Source of the DNA: Paratissierella segnis
GTDB taxonomy: Bacteria; Bacillota; Clostridia; Tissierellales; Tissierellaceae
Assembly: GCF_014385195.1 (NCBI RefSeq)
Contig: NZ_JACRTG010000027.1
Coordinates: 1 to 47,720 of the forward strand
Reading direction: 5' to 3'
Length of the DNA stretch: 47,720 bases
Made by a program: the position numbers and the translations under genes. Numbering within the stretch: position 1 is the first letter of the stretch; every line of letters begins with the position of its first letter. Below the pieces are notes generated by a model that saw only the letters and a program-made list of their open reading frames with translations, did no database searches and was not told where the DNA came from. Below are positions 16,862 to 26,200 of this stretch, piece after piece.

Positions 16862-17752
16862 CTATATCAATACTTTATCCATTTTCAAATAAAGTTTATT
16901 TTCTTTTGTAAGAATTACTCTTCCTATCCCAATAAATTTATCACATGAATAAACCCTTTGTAAAACATTAATTTTATAATTATAATTCTCAGGTAATATA
17001 ATCGAAACACCATTTTTTAATTTATTATATAATTCATCATCTATTATAATTTTGTCCATATAATTCAGTGCTTCATCCATAGGAACTATAAGCTTTATTA
17101 TTTCATCTTTAGGTAACTCTTGTAGATGGTCAATGCTGTATGCATTTTCCAGCTTAAAACTGCCAACTCCTATCCTGATCAGATAAGACATATGGCCAAA
17201 TGTGCATAAATCCTTTCCTATATCATCACACAATGTCCTAATATATGTACCCCTTGAGCATCTTGTATAAAATAATATTTCTTTGTTATTATAATTATTT
17301 AATATTTTCAAATCTTTTATTGAAATTTCTCTTGCCTTTCTTTCAACGGAAACACCCTCTCTAGCCAACTCATATAATTTTTTCCCTTTGTGTTTTAGTG
17401 CGGAATACATGGGTGGAGTTTGCAGGATATTGCCTTTAAATTTATTAAATGAATGTATTATTTCATCTTCACCAACTATATTGTTTGATGTATGAATAAT
17501 ATTGCCACAATCATCTTGTGTATCTGTAGCAATACCAAGTGTCAACTCACCCACATATTCCTTGTCCACATCCAATAAATATTCGGATATTCTTGTCCCT
17601 TTTCCGATACAAATAGGTAAAACTCCTGTTGCATTGGGATCTAGGGTGCCGGTATGACCTACTTTTTTTATATTTAATACTTTCCTAATAAAATATACTA
17701 CATCATGAGATGTCATACCTCTGGGCTTAAATATATTTATTACTCCATCCAT
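16862..17752 (-). CDS. truB: tRNA pseudouridine-55 synthase
   Basis: 296 residues, standard for TruB, which makes pseudouridine 55 in the T-loop of tRNAs. The catalytic aspartate lies in VGHTGTLDPNATGVLP near residue 40, with DKEYVGELTLGIATDT and YSALKHKGKKLYELAREG downstream and a short C-terminal PUA-like region. It is four bases after nrnA, within the nusA-infB unit. Confidence 0.97.
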   Translation of the reverse strand: MDGVINIFKPRGMTSHDVVYFIRKVLNIKKVGHTGTLDPNATGVLPICIGKGTRISEYLLDVDKEYVGELTLGIATDTQDDCGNIIHTSNNIVGEDEIIHSFNKFKGNILQTPPMYSALKHKGKKLYELAREGVSVERKAREISIKDLKILNNYNNKEILFYTRCSRGTYIRTLCDDIGKDLCTFGHMSYLIRIGVGSFKLENAYSIDHLQELPKDEIIKLIVPMDEALNYMDKIIIDDELYNKLKNGVSIILPENYNYKINVLQRVYSCDKFIGIGRVILTKENKLYLKMDKVLI

Positions 17753-17756
17753 ATTT

Positions 17757-18731
17757 TCACCTGAATACTTCTGTTAAAATATTTGAAATCAATTTTTCTG
17801 ATGTCCCAATGTCTTCATATATTGTGCATCCTGCAGCTCTTATATGTCCTCCGCCGTTGAAAGGTTCGCATATTTTAGCTACATCAATGTATGATTTGCT
17901 TCTCAAACTCACTTTAGTTTCCTTGTCATCAATCTCTTTTAGTAGGCATGCCACCTCAACGGAATCAATATCTCTTACAAAAGAGATTATCCCTTCAGTG
18001 TCCTCCATCTTTGTCTTGGTTCTATTGAGCATTTTTTGAGTAACCTTGACAATTGCAGCTTTATTATCTGCTAATGTATTTAGAGTTAAGAAGGATTCTA
18101 TCAACAAATTCGTTCTTTCCAAACTTCTGCTGTGGTATAATTTGTTGTTAATATAAGAATGGTCTATACCGCATCTCAATAATTTAGCTATAATCTCATG
18201 TGTTTTATCAGTGACGCTTTCATACTTAAAACTTCCTGTATCAGTGCTGATTGCCGTATAAAGATTTGTAGCAATCTCTTTAGTAAATTTAATATTAAGC
18301 TTTTCAATAATACGAAATACAAGTTCTCCAGTTGCGGCCGCCTTGCTATCTACAAAGTTTAAACCCCCAAAATTGGTATTGGTAACGTGATGATCAATAT
18401 TTATTACAAAATTTGCTTTATTAATAAGATTTTTATTTATACCTAACCTGTCTATATCGCTACAATCCAATATAATGAATAAATCCAAATCGGTAATCTC
18501 TTTGTATTCCTTTATAATCTCAATTCCGGGAAGAAATAGATAGTCAGAAGGTATGATATCGGATTTTAAAACAAATACATTCTTATTCAATTCCAATAAA
18601 GCAAGACCCATTGCAAGAATAGAGCCTATATTATCACCATCAGGCTGAATATGTGAAGCTATATAAATGTTGTCTCTTTCATGTATAGCATCAGCTATAT
18701 CATCTAATATTTTTACAGGAATATTACTCAT
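17757..18731 (-). CDS. nrnA: DHH/DHHA1 phosphoesterase (NrnA-type nanoRNase)
   Basis: 324 residues from ATG at 18731, 6-8 bases after AAGGATG; upstream in-frame starts fall inside rbfA without a good site. The metal-binding motifs are visible: SHIQPDGDNIGS (I), IILDCSDIDRLG (II), NIDHHVTN (III, the DHH) and STDTGSFKYE (IV). The DHHA1 domain ends with FNGGGHIRAAGCTI. NrnA degrades 2-5 nt RNA fragments and dephosphorylates pAp, so it completes the RNA turnover begun by PNPase. It overlaps the end of rbfA by 8 bases. Confidence 0.95.
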   Translation of the reverse strand: MSNIPVKILDDIADAIHERDNIYIASHIQPDGDNIGSILAMGLALLELNKNVFVLKSDIIPSDYLFLPGIEIIKEYKEITDLDLFIILDCSDIDRLGINKNLINKANFVINIDHHVTNTNFGGLNFVDSKAAATGELVFRIIEKLNIKFTKEIATNLYTAISTDTGSFKYESVTDKTHEIIAKLLRCGIDHSYINNKLYHSRSLERTNLLIESFLTLNTLADNKAAIVKVTQKMLNRTKTKMEDTEGIISFVRDIDSVEVACLLKEIDDKETKVSLRSKSYIDVAKICEPFNGGGHIRAAGCTIYEDIGTSEKLISNILTEVFR

Positions 18732-19095
18732 GTGGCTCATCCTTATGATTATTTTTATTGACATCATCTATCAATTTTGACATTCGTATGCCTTCTTCTA
18801 TGGACTCATCCAGAATAAATATTGGTTCTGGTATATATCTGATGTCTATTTTATTGCCAATTTCTTTTCTTATAAACCCTTTAGCACTGTTTAACCCCTC
18901 AATAGAGCTTTCTTTTTCTTCTTGATTTCCAAGAATTGATGCGTATATTTTTGCATATCTTAAATCCCTAGTTACCCTAACTCTAGTAATGCTTGTCATT
19001 GGACTAATCCTGGGATCTTTCAATCCATGATAAAGTAATTCGGATACTATTTTTTTAATTTCTTCAGATATCCTATTTACCCTTTTTTCGTTCAT
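18724..19095 (-). CDS. rbfA: Ribosome-binding factor A
   Basis: 123 residues, normal length. RbfA is a KH-fold factor that matures the 30S subunit and the 5' end of 16S rRNA. NRISEEIKKIVSELLYHGLKDPRI begins the domain (the first 20 residues of that stretch are diagnostic), followed by the conserved VTRDLRYAKIYAS. The place after infB is the classical one. It starts 9 bases after infB with an AGGTG site. Confidence 0.97.
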   Translation of the reverse strand: MNEKRVNRISEEIKKIVSELLYHGLKDPRISPMTSITRVRVTRDLRYAKIYASILGNQEEKESSIEGLNSAKGFIRKEIGNKIDIRYIPEPIFILDESIEEGIRMSKLIDDVNKNNHKDEPHE

Positions 19096-19104
19096 ATTAC
19101 ACCT

Positions 19105-21192
19105 CTATCTTTCAACTTCTTTAAGAATATATGCTTCCAGCATATCTCCTTCTTTTATATCATTGTATTTTTCTAAACCAAGACCTGCTTCAAAGCCTGA
19201 TAAAACTTCCCTTGCATCATCTTTAAATCGCTTTAACGAAGAAACATCGCCATCAAATATTACAACATCATTTCTTAAAAGTCTTACTTTAGAATTTCTG
19301 GTAATCTTACCATCTAAGACGTAAATGCCTGCTATGGTATTTCCATTTGGCAGTCTAAATGTTTTTCTAACTTCCGATCTGCCCAATACACTTTCAACAA
19401 TTTTTGGTGCATGCATACCCTTTACAGCATTTTGAATATCTTCAATTGCCTCATATATAATCCTATATGTTCTAATATCAACATTTTCTTTCTTTGCTAC
19501 ATCTATAGCGTTAAGATTCGGACGTACATTAAAGCCTATTACAATCGCATTTGATGCAGATGCAAGCATGATATCACTTTCGGTAATACCCCCAACTCCT
19601 TCATGTATGATATTGATTCTTACTTCTTCAGTGTCTAGCTTGTTTAAAGATTGTACGAGAGCTTCAATCGATCCCCTTACATCTGCCTTAATAATTATGT
19701 TTAAATCTTTAATTTCACCCATCTTTATCTTTTCAAACAAGTCATCTAAAGATACCTTAGATGATAATTTCATCTGCTCTTCTCTTATTTTATCTCGTCT
19801 TTTATCAGCTATATTTCTGGCTGTTTTTTCATCTTCAACACAATACAGCAAGTCTCCGGCATTAGGTACCTCGGACAAACCCAAAATCATAACAGGAATG
19901 GATGGGCCTGCCTTTTTAACTCTTTTTCCCTTATCATCAAGCATTGCCCTAATTCTACCACTTGAGGTCCCAGAAACGACCATATCGCCTACTTTTAGTG
20001 TTCCTTTTTGTACCAATACGGTAGCAAGGGGTCCTTTTCCTTTATCCAGCTGAGCTTCAACAATTGTTCCAACAGCCCTTCTGTTTGGATTTGCTTTCAA
20101 CTCCCCAATTTCAGCCACCAAAAGAATCATTTCCAATAAATCATCAATCCCGATCTTTTGTTTAGCAGAAACAGGAACGGTAATAGTATTTCCACCCCAA
20201 TCCTCGGGGATTAAACCATTTTCCACCAATTCTTGTTTTATCCTATCAATATTTGCCGTTGGCTTATCAATTTTATTTATTGCAACTATAATTGGAACAT
20301 TTGCCGCCTTTGCATGATTTATCGCTTCAATTGTTTGCGGCATTACACCATCATCGGCAGCAACAACTAAAATTGCTATATCTGTAACCTGTGCACCCCT
20401 TGCTCTCATTGATGTAAAAGCTTCATGCCCTGGAGTGTCTAAAAATACAATTTTTTTGTTGTTGATGTTTGCCACTGATGCACCTATATGTTGAGTAATT
20501 CCTCCTGCTTCACTTTTAGTTACACTTGTCTGTCTAATTGCATCCAGTAACGATGTTTTTCCGTGGTCAACATGCCCCATTACCGTAACTACAGGTGGTC
20601 TTAATTTTAGATCTTCATCCTTATCGACAAAATCTAAACCAAAATTATCCTCACTTACATCATTAGTTTCTACTGGTATAAACTCCACAGCTGCACCAAA
20701 CTTTTCTGCAATAATAGCTGCTGTTTCACCATCAATTGATTGATTTTGAGTAGCCATTACACCCATTCCTATTAATTTCGTTATGACTTGTGATACATTT
20801 AAATTCAATTTTTCTGCTAAGTCTTTTACTACAATATTTTCGCCTATTTCTATAATAATCTCACCTGATTCGTTGTTTTTTGGTATTTCTTTTTCCACTT
20901 CTTTTTTTGATTTGTTTTTCTTATTCTTTCTATTTTTATGTTTTATTACATCTATTGATTTTTCTTCTACTGGTTCTTCTTCAGCTATATATTCATCATT
21001 ATGATCATCAGCATTTGCTTGAATAGAAGGTTTAGACTCAGATAGCAAATCGACAATTAAATCTGCGTCTTCCTTATCAATAGAACTCATATGGCTTGAT
21101 ACTTCCAAACCCAAACTTTCAATTTTATTCATTAACTCTTTACTACTTATATTTAGCTCTTTTGCCAATTCATATACTCTTATTTTTGTCAT
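19105..21192 (-). CDS. infB: Translation initiation factor IF-2
   Basis: 695 residues from the ATG at 21192, preceded by GGGAGGTG; an upstream in-frame ATG lacks a good site. IF-2 is the GTPase that places initiator fMet-tRNA and joins the subunits. An IF2_N domain (MTKIRVYELAKELNISSKEL) begins the protein, a Lys/Glu linker follows, and a second IF2_N unit lies near residues 120-175. The G domain shows GHVDHGKTS (G1), DTPGHEAF (G3) and NKID (G4). Domains II-IV complete the C-terminus. Compact for the family; the linker is short, as in Firmicutes. Confidence 0.98.
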   Translation of the reverse strand: MTKIRVYELAKELNISSKELMNKIESLGLEVSSHMSSIDKEDADLIVDLLSESKPSIQANADDHNDEYIAEEEPVEEKSIDVIKHKNRKNKKNKSKKEVEKEIPKNNESGEIIIEIGENIVVKDLAEKLNLNVSQVITKLIGMGVMATQNQSIDGETAAIIAEKFGAAVEFIPVETNDVSEDNFGLDFVDKDEDLKLRPPVVTVMGHVDHGKTSLLDAIRQTSVTKSEAGGITQHIGASVANINNKKIVFLDTPGHEAFTSMRARGAQVTDIAILVVAADDGVMPQTIEAINHAKAANVPIIVAINKIDKPTANIDRIKQELVENGLIPEDWGGNTITVPVSAKQKIGIDDLLEMILLVAEIGELKANPNRRAVGTIVEAQLDKGKGPLATVLVQKGTLKVGDMVVSGTSSGRIRAMLDDKGKRVKKAGPSIPVMILGLSEVPNAGDLLYCVEDEKTARNIADKRRDKIREEQMKLSSKVSLDDLFEKIKMGEIKDLNIIIKADVRGSIEALVQSLNKLDTEEVRINIIHEGVGGITESDIMLASASNAIVIGFNVRPNLNAIDVAKKENVDIRTYRIIYEAIEDIQNAVKGMHAPKIVESVLGRSEVRKTFRLPNGNTIAGIYVLDGKITRNSKVRLLRNDVVIFDGDVSSLKRFKDDAREVLSGFEAGLGLEKYNDIKEGDMLEAYILKEVER

Positions 21193-21231
21193 AAATACAC
21201 CTCCCGTATTTTTATTTTTCACCGGATATCT

Positions 21232-21498
21232 CTACATATTTTCAATAACCTCTTTCAACTTCTCATATATATCAGGAGTTATTTCAGTCTCTAAGCTTCT
21301 TGTGAACTTTTTGCCTTTATACGCTTTTTCAAAGCAACCAATATTTGGACAAATATATGCGCCCCTGCCATTCACCTTACCGGTCAAATCTACCATTACT
21401 TGATTTTCATTGTTTTTAACAACCCTAATCAATTCTTTTTTCGGCTTGCTTTCGCCGCATCCAAGACATTTTCTGAGAGGAATTTTTTTCTTTTTCAC
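21232..21498 (-). CDS. rnpM: YlxR family protein (RNase P modulator RnpM)
   Basis: 88 residues, usual size. The family signature PLRKCLGCGESKPKKELIRV and GKVNGRGAYICPNIGCFEKA is present, with cysteines at CLGC. YlxR binds RNase P RNA in Bacillus and was renamed RnpM. It lies between nusA and infB; the L7Ae-like ylxQ gene that often follows it is absent here. Confidence 0.95.
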   Translation of the reverse strand: MKKKKIPLRKCLGCGESKPKKELIRVVKNNENQVMVDLTGKVNGRGAYICPNIGCFEKAYKGKKFTRSLETEITPDIYEKLKEVIENM

Positions 21499-21507
21499 TT
21501 GATCACC

Positions 21508-22650
21508 CTATTCTAATGGTTCATTAATGTGCTCATCTTCCAAGCTTTTTTCTTTACCGTCTTCTTCAGAATCCCCATCTTCATATTTACCTTCTTCTAC
21601 CTTTTTGTCAAATAGCTCTTCATACTGTATTTTGGATTTAATATCTATTTTCCAATTCGTAAGTTTTGCGGCCAATCTGGCATTTTGTCCTTCCTTACCA
21701 ATAGCAAGTGATAATTGGTAATCCGGTACAACTACTACAGCTGATTTTTCCTTTTCGTTAACATCAACTTTTAATACCTTAGATGGACTTAAGCTATTAG
21801 CTATAAATTCGTCTATTTTTTTACTCCAAATAACTATATCAATTTTTTCGCCATTTAGTTCATCTACTATTGCTTTAACTCTGCTGCCCTTAAAGCCAAC
21901 ACAAGCTCCAAGCGGATCCACTAACGGATCCTTAGAAAATACTGCAATCTTTGTTCTAGAACCCGCCTCTCTGGATATAGAGTAAATCTCAACCAAACCA
22001 TCATGAATTTCAGGTACTTCCAATTCAAATAAACGCTTAACCAACCCCGTATTTGATCTTGATAGAATTATTTGAGGACCTTTTGTAGTCTTTTTTACCT
22101 CAAGAATAATTAATTTTAATCTATCACCTTGATTATAAACTTCACCTTCAATTTGCTCGGATGGAGGCAAAACACCTTCAGTTTTACCTAAATCAATATA
22201 TACATTGTTTTTGGCTATTCTTTGGATTTGTCCGGTTATTATTTCATTTTCTCTATTTATAAATTCATCATAAATTACATCTCTTTCCGCATCTTTAATT
22301 CTCTGTATAACAACTTGTTTAGCTGTTTGTGCAGCAATTCTTCCAAAATCCTTAGGAGTTATTTCTATTTTTACAACATCTCCCAATTCATATCTTTCAT
22401 CTAATGTCTTAGCTTCGTCTAAAGACATTTGTAAAATATCATCTTCCACTTCTTCTACCACTTCTTTGGTGGCATACACATTAACCTCGCCAGTTACTTT
22501 ATCCATTTCTACTAATACATTTTGAGATGAACCAAAGTTTTTTTTGTAACTGGATATTAGTGCGGATTCCAGCGCATCGAAAATTATATCTTTGGAAATT
22601 CCCTTTTCTTTTTCTATTTGAAGAAGGGCTTCGATAAAATCCCCATTCAT
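21508..22650 (-). CDS. nusA: Transcription termination/antitermination factor NusA
   Basis: 380 residues, the short Firmicutes form without the acidic repeats of Escherichia coli. The N-terminal RNA-polymerase-binding domain is followed by an S1 domain (about 135-200, GQIQRIAKNNVYIDLG) and two KH domains, with VGFKGSRVKAIVDELNGEKID near 250 and AIGKEGQNARLAAKLTNWKID near 318 (core motifs GFKGSR and GKEGQN). The last 30 residues are acidic. NusA promotes pausing and intrinsic termination, relevant because a strong terminator stands in the leader of its own operon. It starts 14 bases after rimP. Confidence 0.98.
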   Translation of the reverse strand: MNGDFIEALLQIEKEKGISKDIIFDALESALISSYKKNFGSSQNVLVEMDKVTGEVNVYATKEVVEEVEDDILQMSLDEAKTLDERYELGDVVKIEITPKDFGRIAAQTAKQVVIQRIKDAERDVIYDEFINRENEIITGQIQRIAKNNVYIDLGKTEGVLPPSEQIEGEVYNQGDRLKLIILEVKKTTKGPQIILSRSNTGLVKRLFELEVPEIHDGLVEIYSISREAGSRTKIAVFSKDPLVDPLGACVGFKGSRVKAIVDELNGEKIDIVIWSKKIDEFIANSLSPSKVLKVDVNEKEKSAVVVVPDYQLSLAIGKEGQNARLAAKLTNWKIDIKSKIQYEELFDKKVEEGKYEDGDSEEDGKEKSLEDEHINEPLE

Positions 22651-22664
22651 TTTTTTAACCTCCC

Positions 22665-23126
22665 TTAAAATTTTAAAGCCAATTTAATAACCGATATTGC
22701 ATCCCTTGGTATTTCCATTTCATCGTCATTAATTTTTATTACAATTTTATCTTCTGTAAAGAATTTTAAATTTCCTTCAAACTTTTTTTTGTTTTCCAAA
22801 GGTTTATATAGGCTGATTTCAATGTCCTTACCTAAATTTCTTTTCAAATCTCTATCATTCTTTAGAGGTCTATCCAAGCCCGGAGATGACACTTCTAAGT
22901 AATATGCATTTTCTATTGGATCTTCTTTATCTAATTTTTCACCAAGCAATTCACTCATGCTTTGACAATCATCTAAAGTGATACCCGCCTTTTTGTCAAT
23001 ATAAACTCTCAGGTAATAACTGCCGGATTCTTTTACATATTCGACATCCACCAATTCATAATCAAGACTGCGAGCTGATTCATCGCACATTTTTACTAAT
23101 TTTTTCATCAATTCTTTTTTATTCAC
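22665..23126 (-). CDS. rimP: Ribosome maturation factor RimP
   Basis: 153 residues from the GTG at 23126, which sits 7 bases after GGAGG; longer frames upstream would run through the terminator hairpin and polC. RimP is needed for 30S maturation. The protein starts VNKKELMKKLVKMCDES (V read as Met), with DYELVDVEYVKE and the conserved LEVSSPGLDRPL motif near residue 82, then an SH3-like C-terminal domain. It is the first cistron of the nusA-infB unit. Confidence 0.96.
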   Translation of the reverse strand: MNKKELMKKLVKMCDESARSLDYELVDVEYVKESGSYYLRVYIDKKAGITLDDCQSMSELLGEKLDKEDPIENAYYLEVSSPGLDRPLKNDRDLKRNLGKDIEISLYKPLENKKKFEGNLKFFTEDKIVIKINDDEMEIPRDAISVIKLALKF

Positions 23127-23142
23127 TATCACACCTCCCATT

Positions 23143-23172
23143 AAAAAATCAAGAGTGGGAAAACCCACTCTT
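23143..23172 (-). terminator. Strong intrinsic terminator in the rimP leader
   Basis: AAGAGTGGG pairs perfectly with CCCACTCTT around TTTT, then GATTTTTT follows on the minus strand. It ends transcription from polC, but it also lies about 20 bases downstream of the predicted rimP start site and before the rimP ribosome-binding site, so it can act as an attenuator. Confidence 0.88.
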
Positions 23173-23201
23173 GCCAGATAAACCTTTTTATTGTCTAAAC
23201 A

Positions 23202-23230
23202 ATTATAGCATATTTTTAACATTAAATCAA
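23202..23230 (-). promoter_or_regulatory. Promoter of the rimP-nusA-infB operon
   Basis: TTGATT at 23225-23230 (overlapping the polC stop) and TATAAT at 23202-23207 are 17 bases apart, and TGC precedes the -10. Transcription would start near 23195. Confidence 0.75.
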
Positions 23231-26200
23231 ATGCTAAATAGGCTAATCTGATTACTTTCAGGCATATTTTGTAAACAACCATGTTTGGTTAAGGCTTCTA
23301 TTACAGGTTTAGTAGCTTTCCCTCTATTTACTAAATCCTCAATGGATATAAATATGCCTTTTTCTCTTTCCTCAACTATCTTTTTAGCAGCATTCTCTCC
23401 AACGCCGTCAAGTACCTTTAAAGGAGGTAAAATTCCATTTTCTCCAATTAAGAACTTATCACTATGGGACTTATATAAATCCACTCTCTCAAATTTAAGT
23501 CCTCTCTGATACATTTCCAACGCCACTTCCAATACTGTTAATAAGTTTTTCTCTTTTGCTGTAATATTATTCCCTAAATTTTCTAATTCCATAATTTTTG
23601 ACTTTATAGCTTCTTTACCCTGAATGATCAATTCACCATCAAAATCTGCAGCTTTAATAGTAAAATATGTGGCATAGAATGCCTCCGGATAATAAACTTT
23701 AAAATATGCTATTCTAAAGGACATCATAACATAAGCGACAGCATGAGCCTTTGGAAACATATATTTAATCTTATTACATGACTCAATATACCAGTCAGGC
23801 AAATCCAGAGCCCTCATATCTTCTTCATCTTCAGGTGACAATCCCCTACCTTTACGCACCTTTTCCATTATAAAAAATGATTTTTTCTTATCCATGCCGG
23901 CATTTATCAAATAAAGCATAATATCTTCTCTGGTTGAAATTACCTTTGACAGCGGTGCTATATTGTTCCTGACTAAATCTTGAGCATTATTTACCCATAC
24001 GTTAGTTCCATGGGACAGTCCACTTATTCTTACAAGCTCCGAGAAGGTAGAAGGCTGAGTATCCACCAACATTTGTCTTACAAATCTGGTACCAAACTCC
24101 GGTATACCCAAAGTTCCTACAGGGCAATTTATATCTTCAGGTTTTATTCCCAAAGGCTCTGTACTTGTAAATATTTTCATAGTTTTAGTCTCATCTAAAG
24201 GGATTTTAGTCGGATCTATTCCCGTAATATCTTCTAACATCCTTATAATTGTCGGTACATCATGACCTAAGATATCAAGCTTTAAAATTCGTCCGCTAAT
24301 AGCATTATAGTCAAAATGTGTAGTTATTACACCTGACGATTTATCGTCTGCAGGGTATTGTATGGGTGTAAAGTCCAATATGTCCTTATATTTAGGTACG
24401 ATCATTACCCCACCCGGATGTTGTCCGGAAGTACGTTTAATTCCCAAAAATCCTTTTACCAATCTGTTTATTTCAGCATTGCTTACATTCATTTCCTTCT
24501 TTTCAAAATATTTTTTTACAAATCCGTATGCTGTTTTATCCGCTATAGTACCTATAGTACCGGCTCTAAATACATATCCTTCGCCAAACAATTCCTCAGT
24601 GTATTTATGAGCATTTGATTGATACTCTCCTGCAAAATTAAGGTCTATATCAGGCTCCTTATCCCCTTCAAATCCTAAGAAAACTTCAAAGGGAATGTCT
24701 TGTCCATCTTTATTTAATACAGAATTACATTTCGGACAATTTTTATCCTGTAAATCCGACCCGCTGGCTACAATGCCATCTGTGAAGAATTCGCTGTATT
24801 TACATTTAGGACAAACATAATGAGGAGCTAAAGGATTTACTTCCGTAATACCGCTCATTGTAGCAACAAATGAGGAACCAACAGAACCCCTGGAACCCAC
24901 TAAATACCCATCAGCATTTGATTTCCAGACAAGTTTTTGTGCAATAATATACATTACTGCATAACCATTTTTAATGATAGATGTAAGTTCTCTATTCAGT
25001 CTTTCTTCTACAATCTCGGGAAGGGGATCTCCATATATTTCATATGCTTTTTTATATGTAATCCGTTTTAAATCTTCATCCGCTCCTTCGATTATCGGAG
25101 GAAAAGTTCCGCTTGGAACAGGAATTATCTCTTCTATTGAATCACTGATTAGGTTGGTATTGGTTATGACTACCTCTCTGGATGTATCTTCACCTAAATA
25201 TGAGAATTCATCCAGCATTTCATTTGTTGATTTAAAATACAATGGTGCCTGTAAATCCGCATCCGAAAAGCCTTGTCCCGACATTAGTATTCTTCTATAA
25301 ACTTCGTCCTCAGGCTCTAAGAAATGTATATCGCCTGTTGCTACTACTAATTTCTTGCTTGTCTTTCCCAACTCATATATTCTTTTATTTATAGATTTTA
25401 ATTCTTCTTCATCTTTAACAACACCATCTCTAACAAGATGCATATTGTTGCCTAAAGGTTGTATCTCTAAATAGTCATAGAACTTTACTATGTCCCTAAT
25501 TTCATTGTAACTTTTGTTATTCAATATTGCCCTGTATAGTTCTCCTGCTTCGCAAGCACTTCCTATTATAAGCCCATCCCTATTAGCTTCTATTAAGGAC
25601 TTAGGCATTCTTGGCTTTCTATGAAAAAATTTAATATGCGAATCTGAAATAAGACTATATAAATTTTTTAAGCCAACATAATTTTTAACTAGAATAATAA
25701 CATGGTATAATTCACCTTTAGAAATATCTCTGTTTTTGGTTAAACTGTTCAAATCGCCAATATTCTTAAAGTTTTTATCCTCTAAAATTTCCAAAATTTT
25801 AAGTAAAATTTCTCCTGTTGCCGAAGCATCATCCACTGCTCTATGATGATTGACAAGACTTATGTCCAAATGCTTTGCAACAATATTCAATTTGTGGCTT
25901 TTCAAATTAGGAAATACTGCCCTGGATAATTCCAAAGTATCTAAAACAGGATTATCAACTTTGATACCTTCTAATTTCATCTTTTCTCTAATAAAGCCCA
26001 TATCAAAATTAGCATTATGTGCTACCAAAGTACAATCACCGATAAATTCCTTAAATAATGGTAAAATATCTTTTATATAGGGTTTACCTTCTACCATATC
26101 ATTAGTAATAGACGTTATTTCAGTTATATGTTTTGGTATGGAAATTTCAGGATCAATAAGCTGACTGAATTCATCAACTATGTTACCATCAACAATTTTT

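Noticed and set aside
23127..23282. Longer rimP protein starting inside polC
   Set aside because: The extension would translate through the terminator hairpin and has no ribosome-binding site, while the GTG at 23126 has a GGAGG site at ideal spacing and gives the normal family length.
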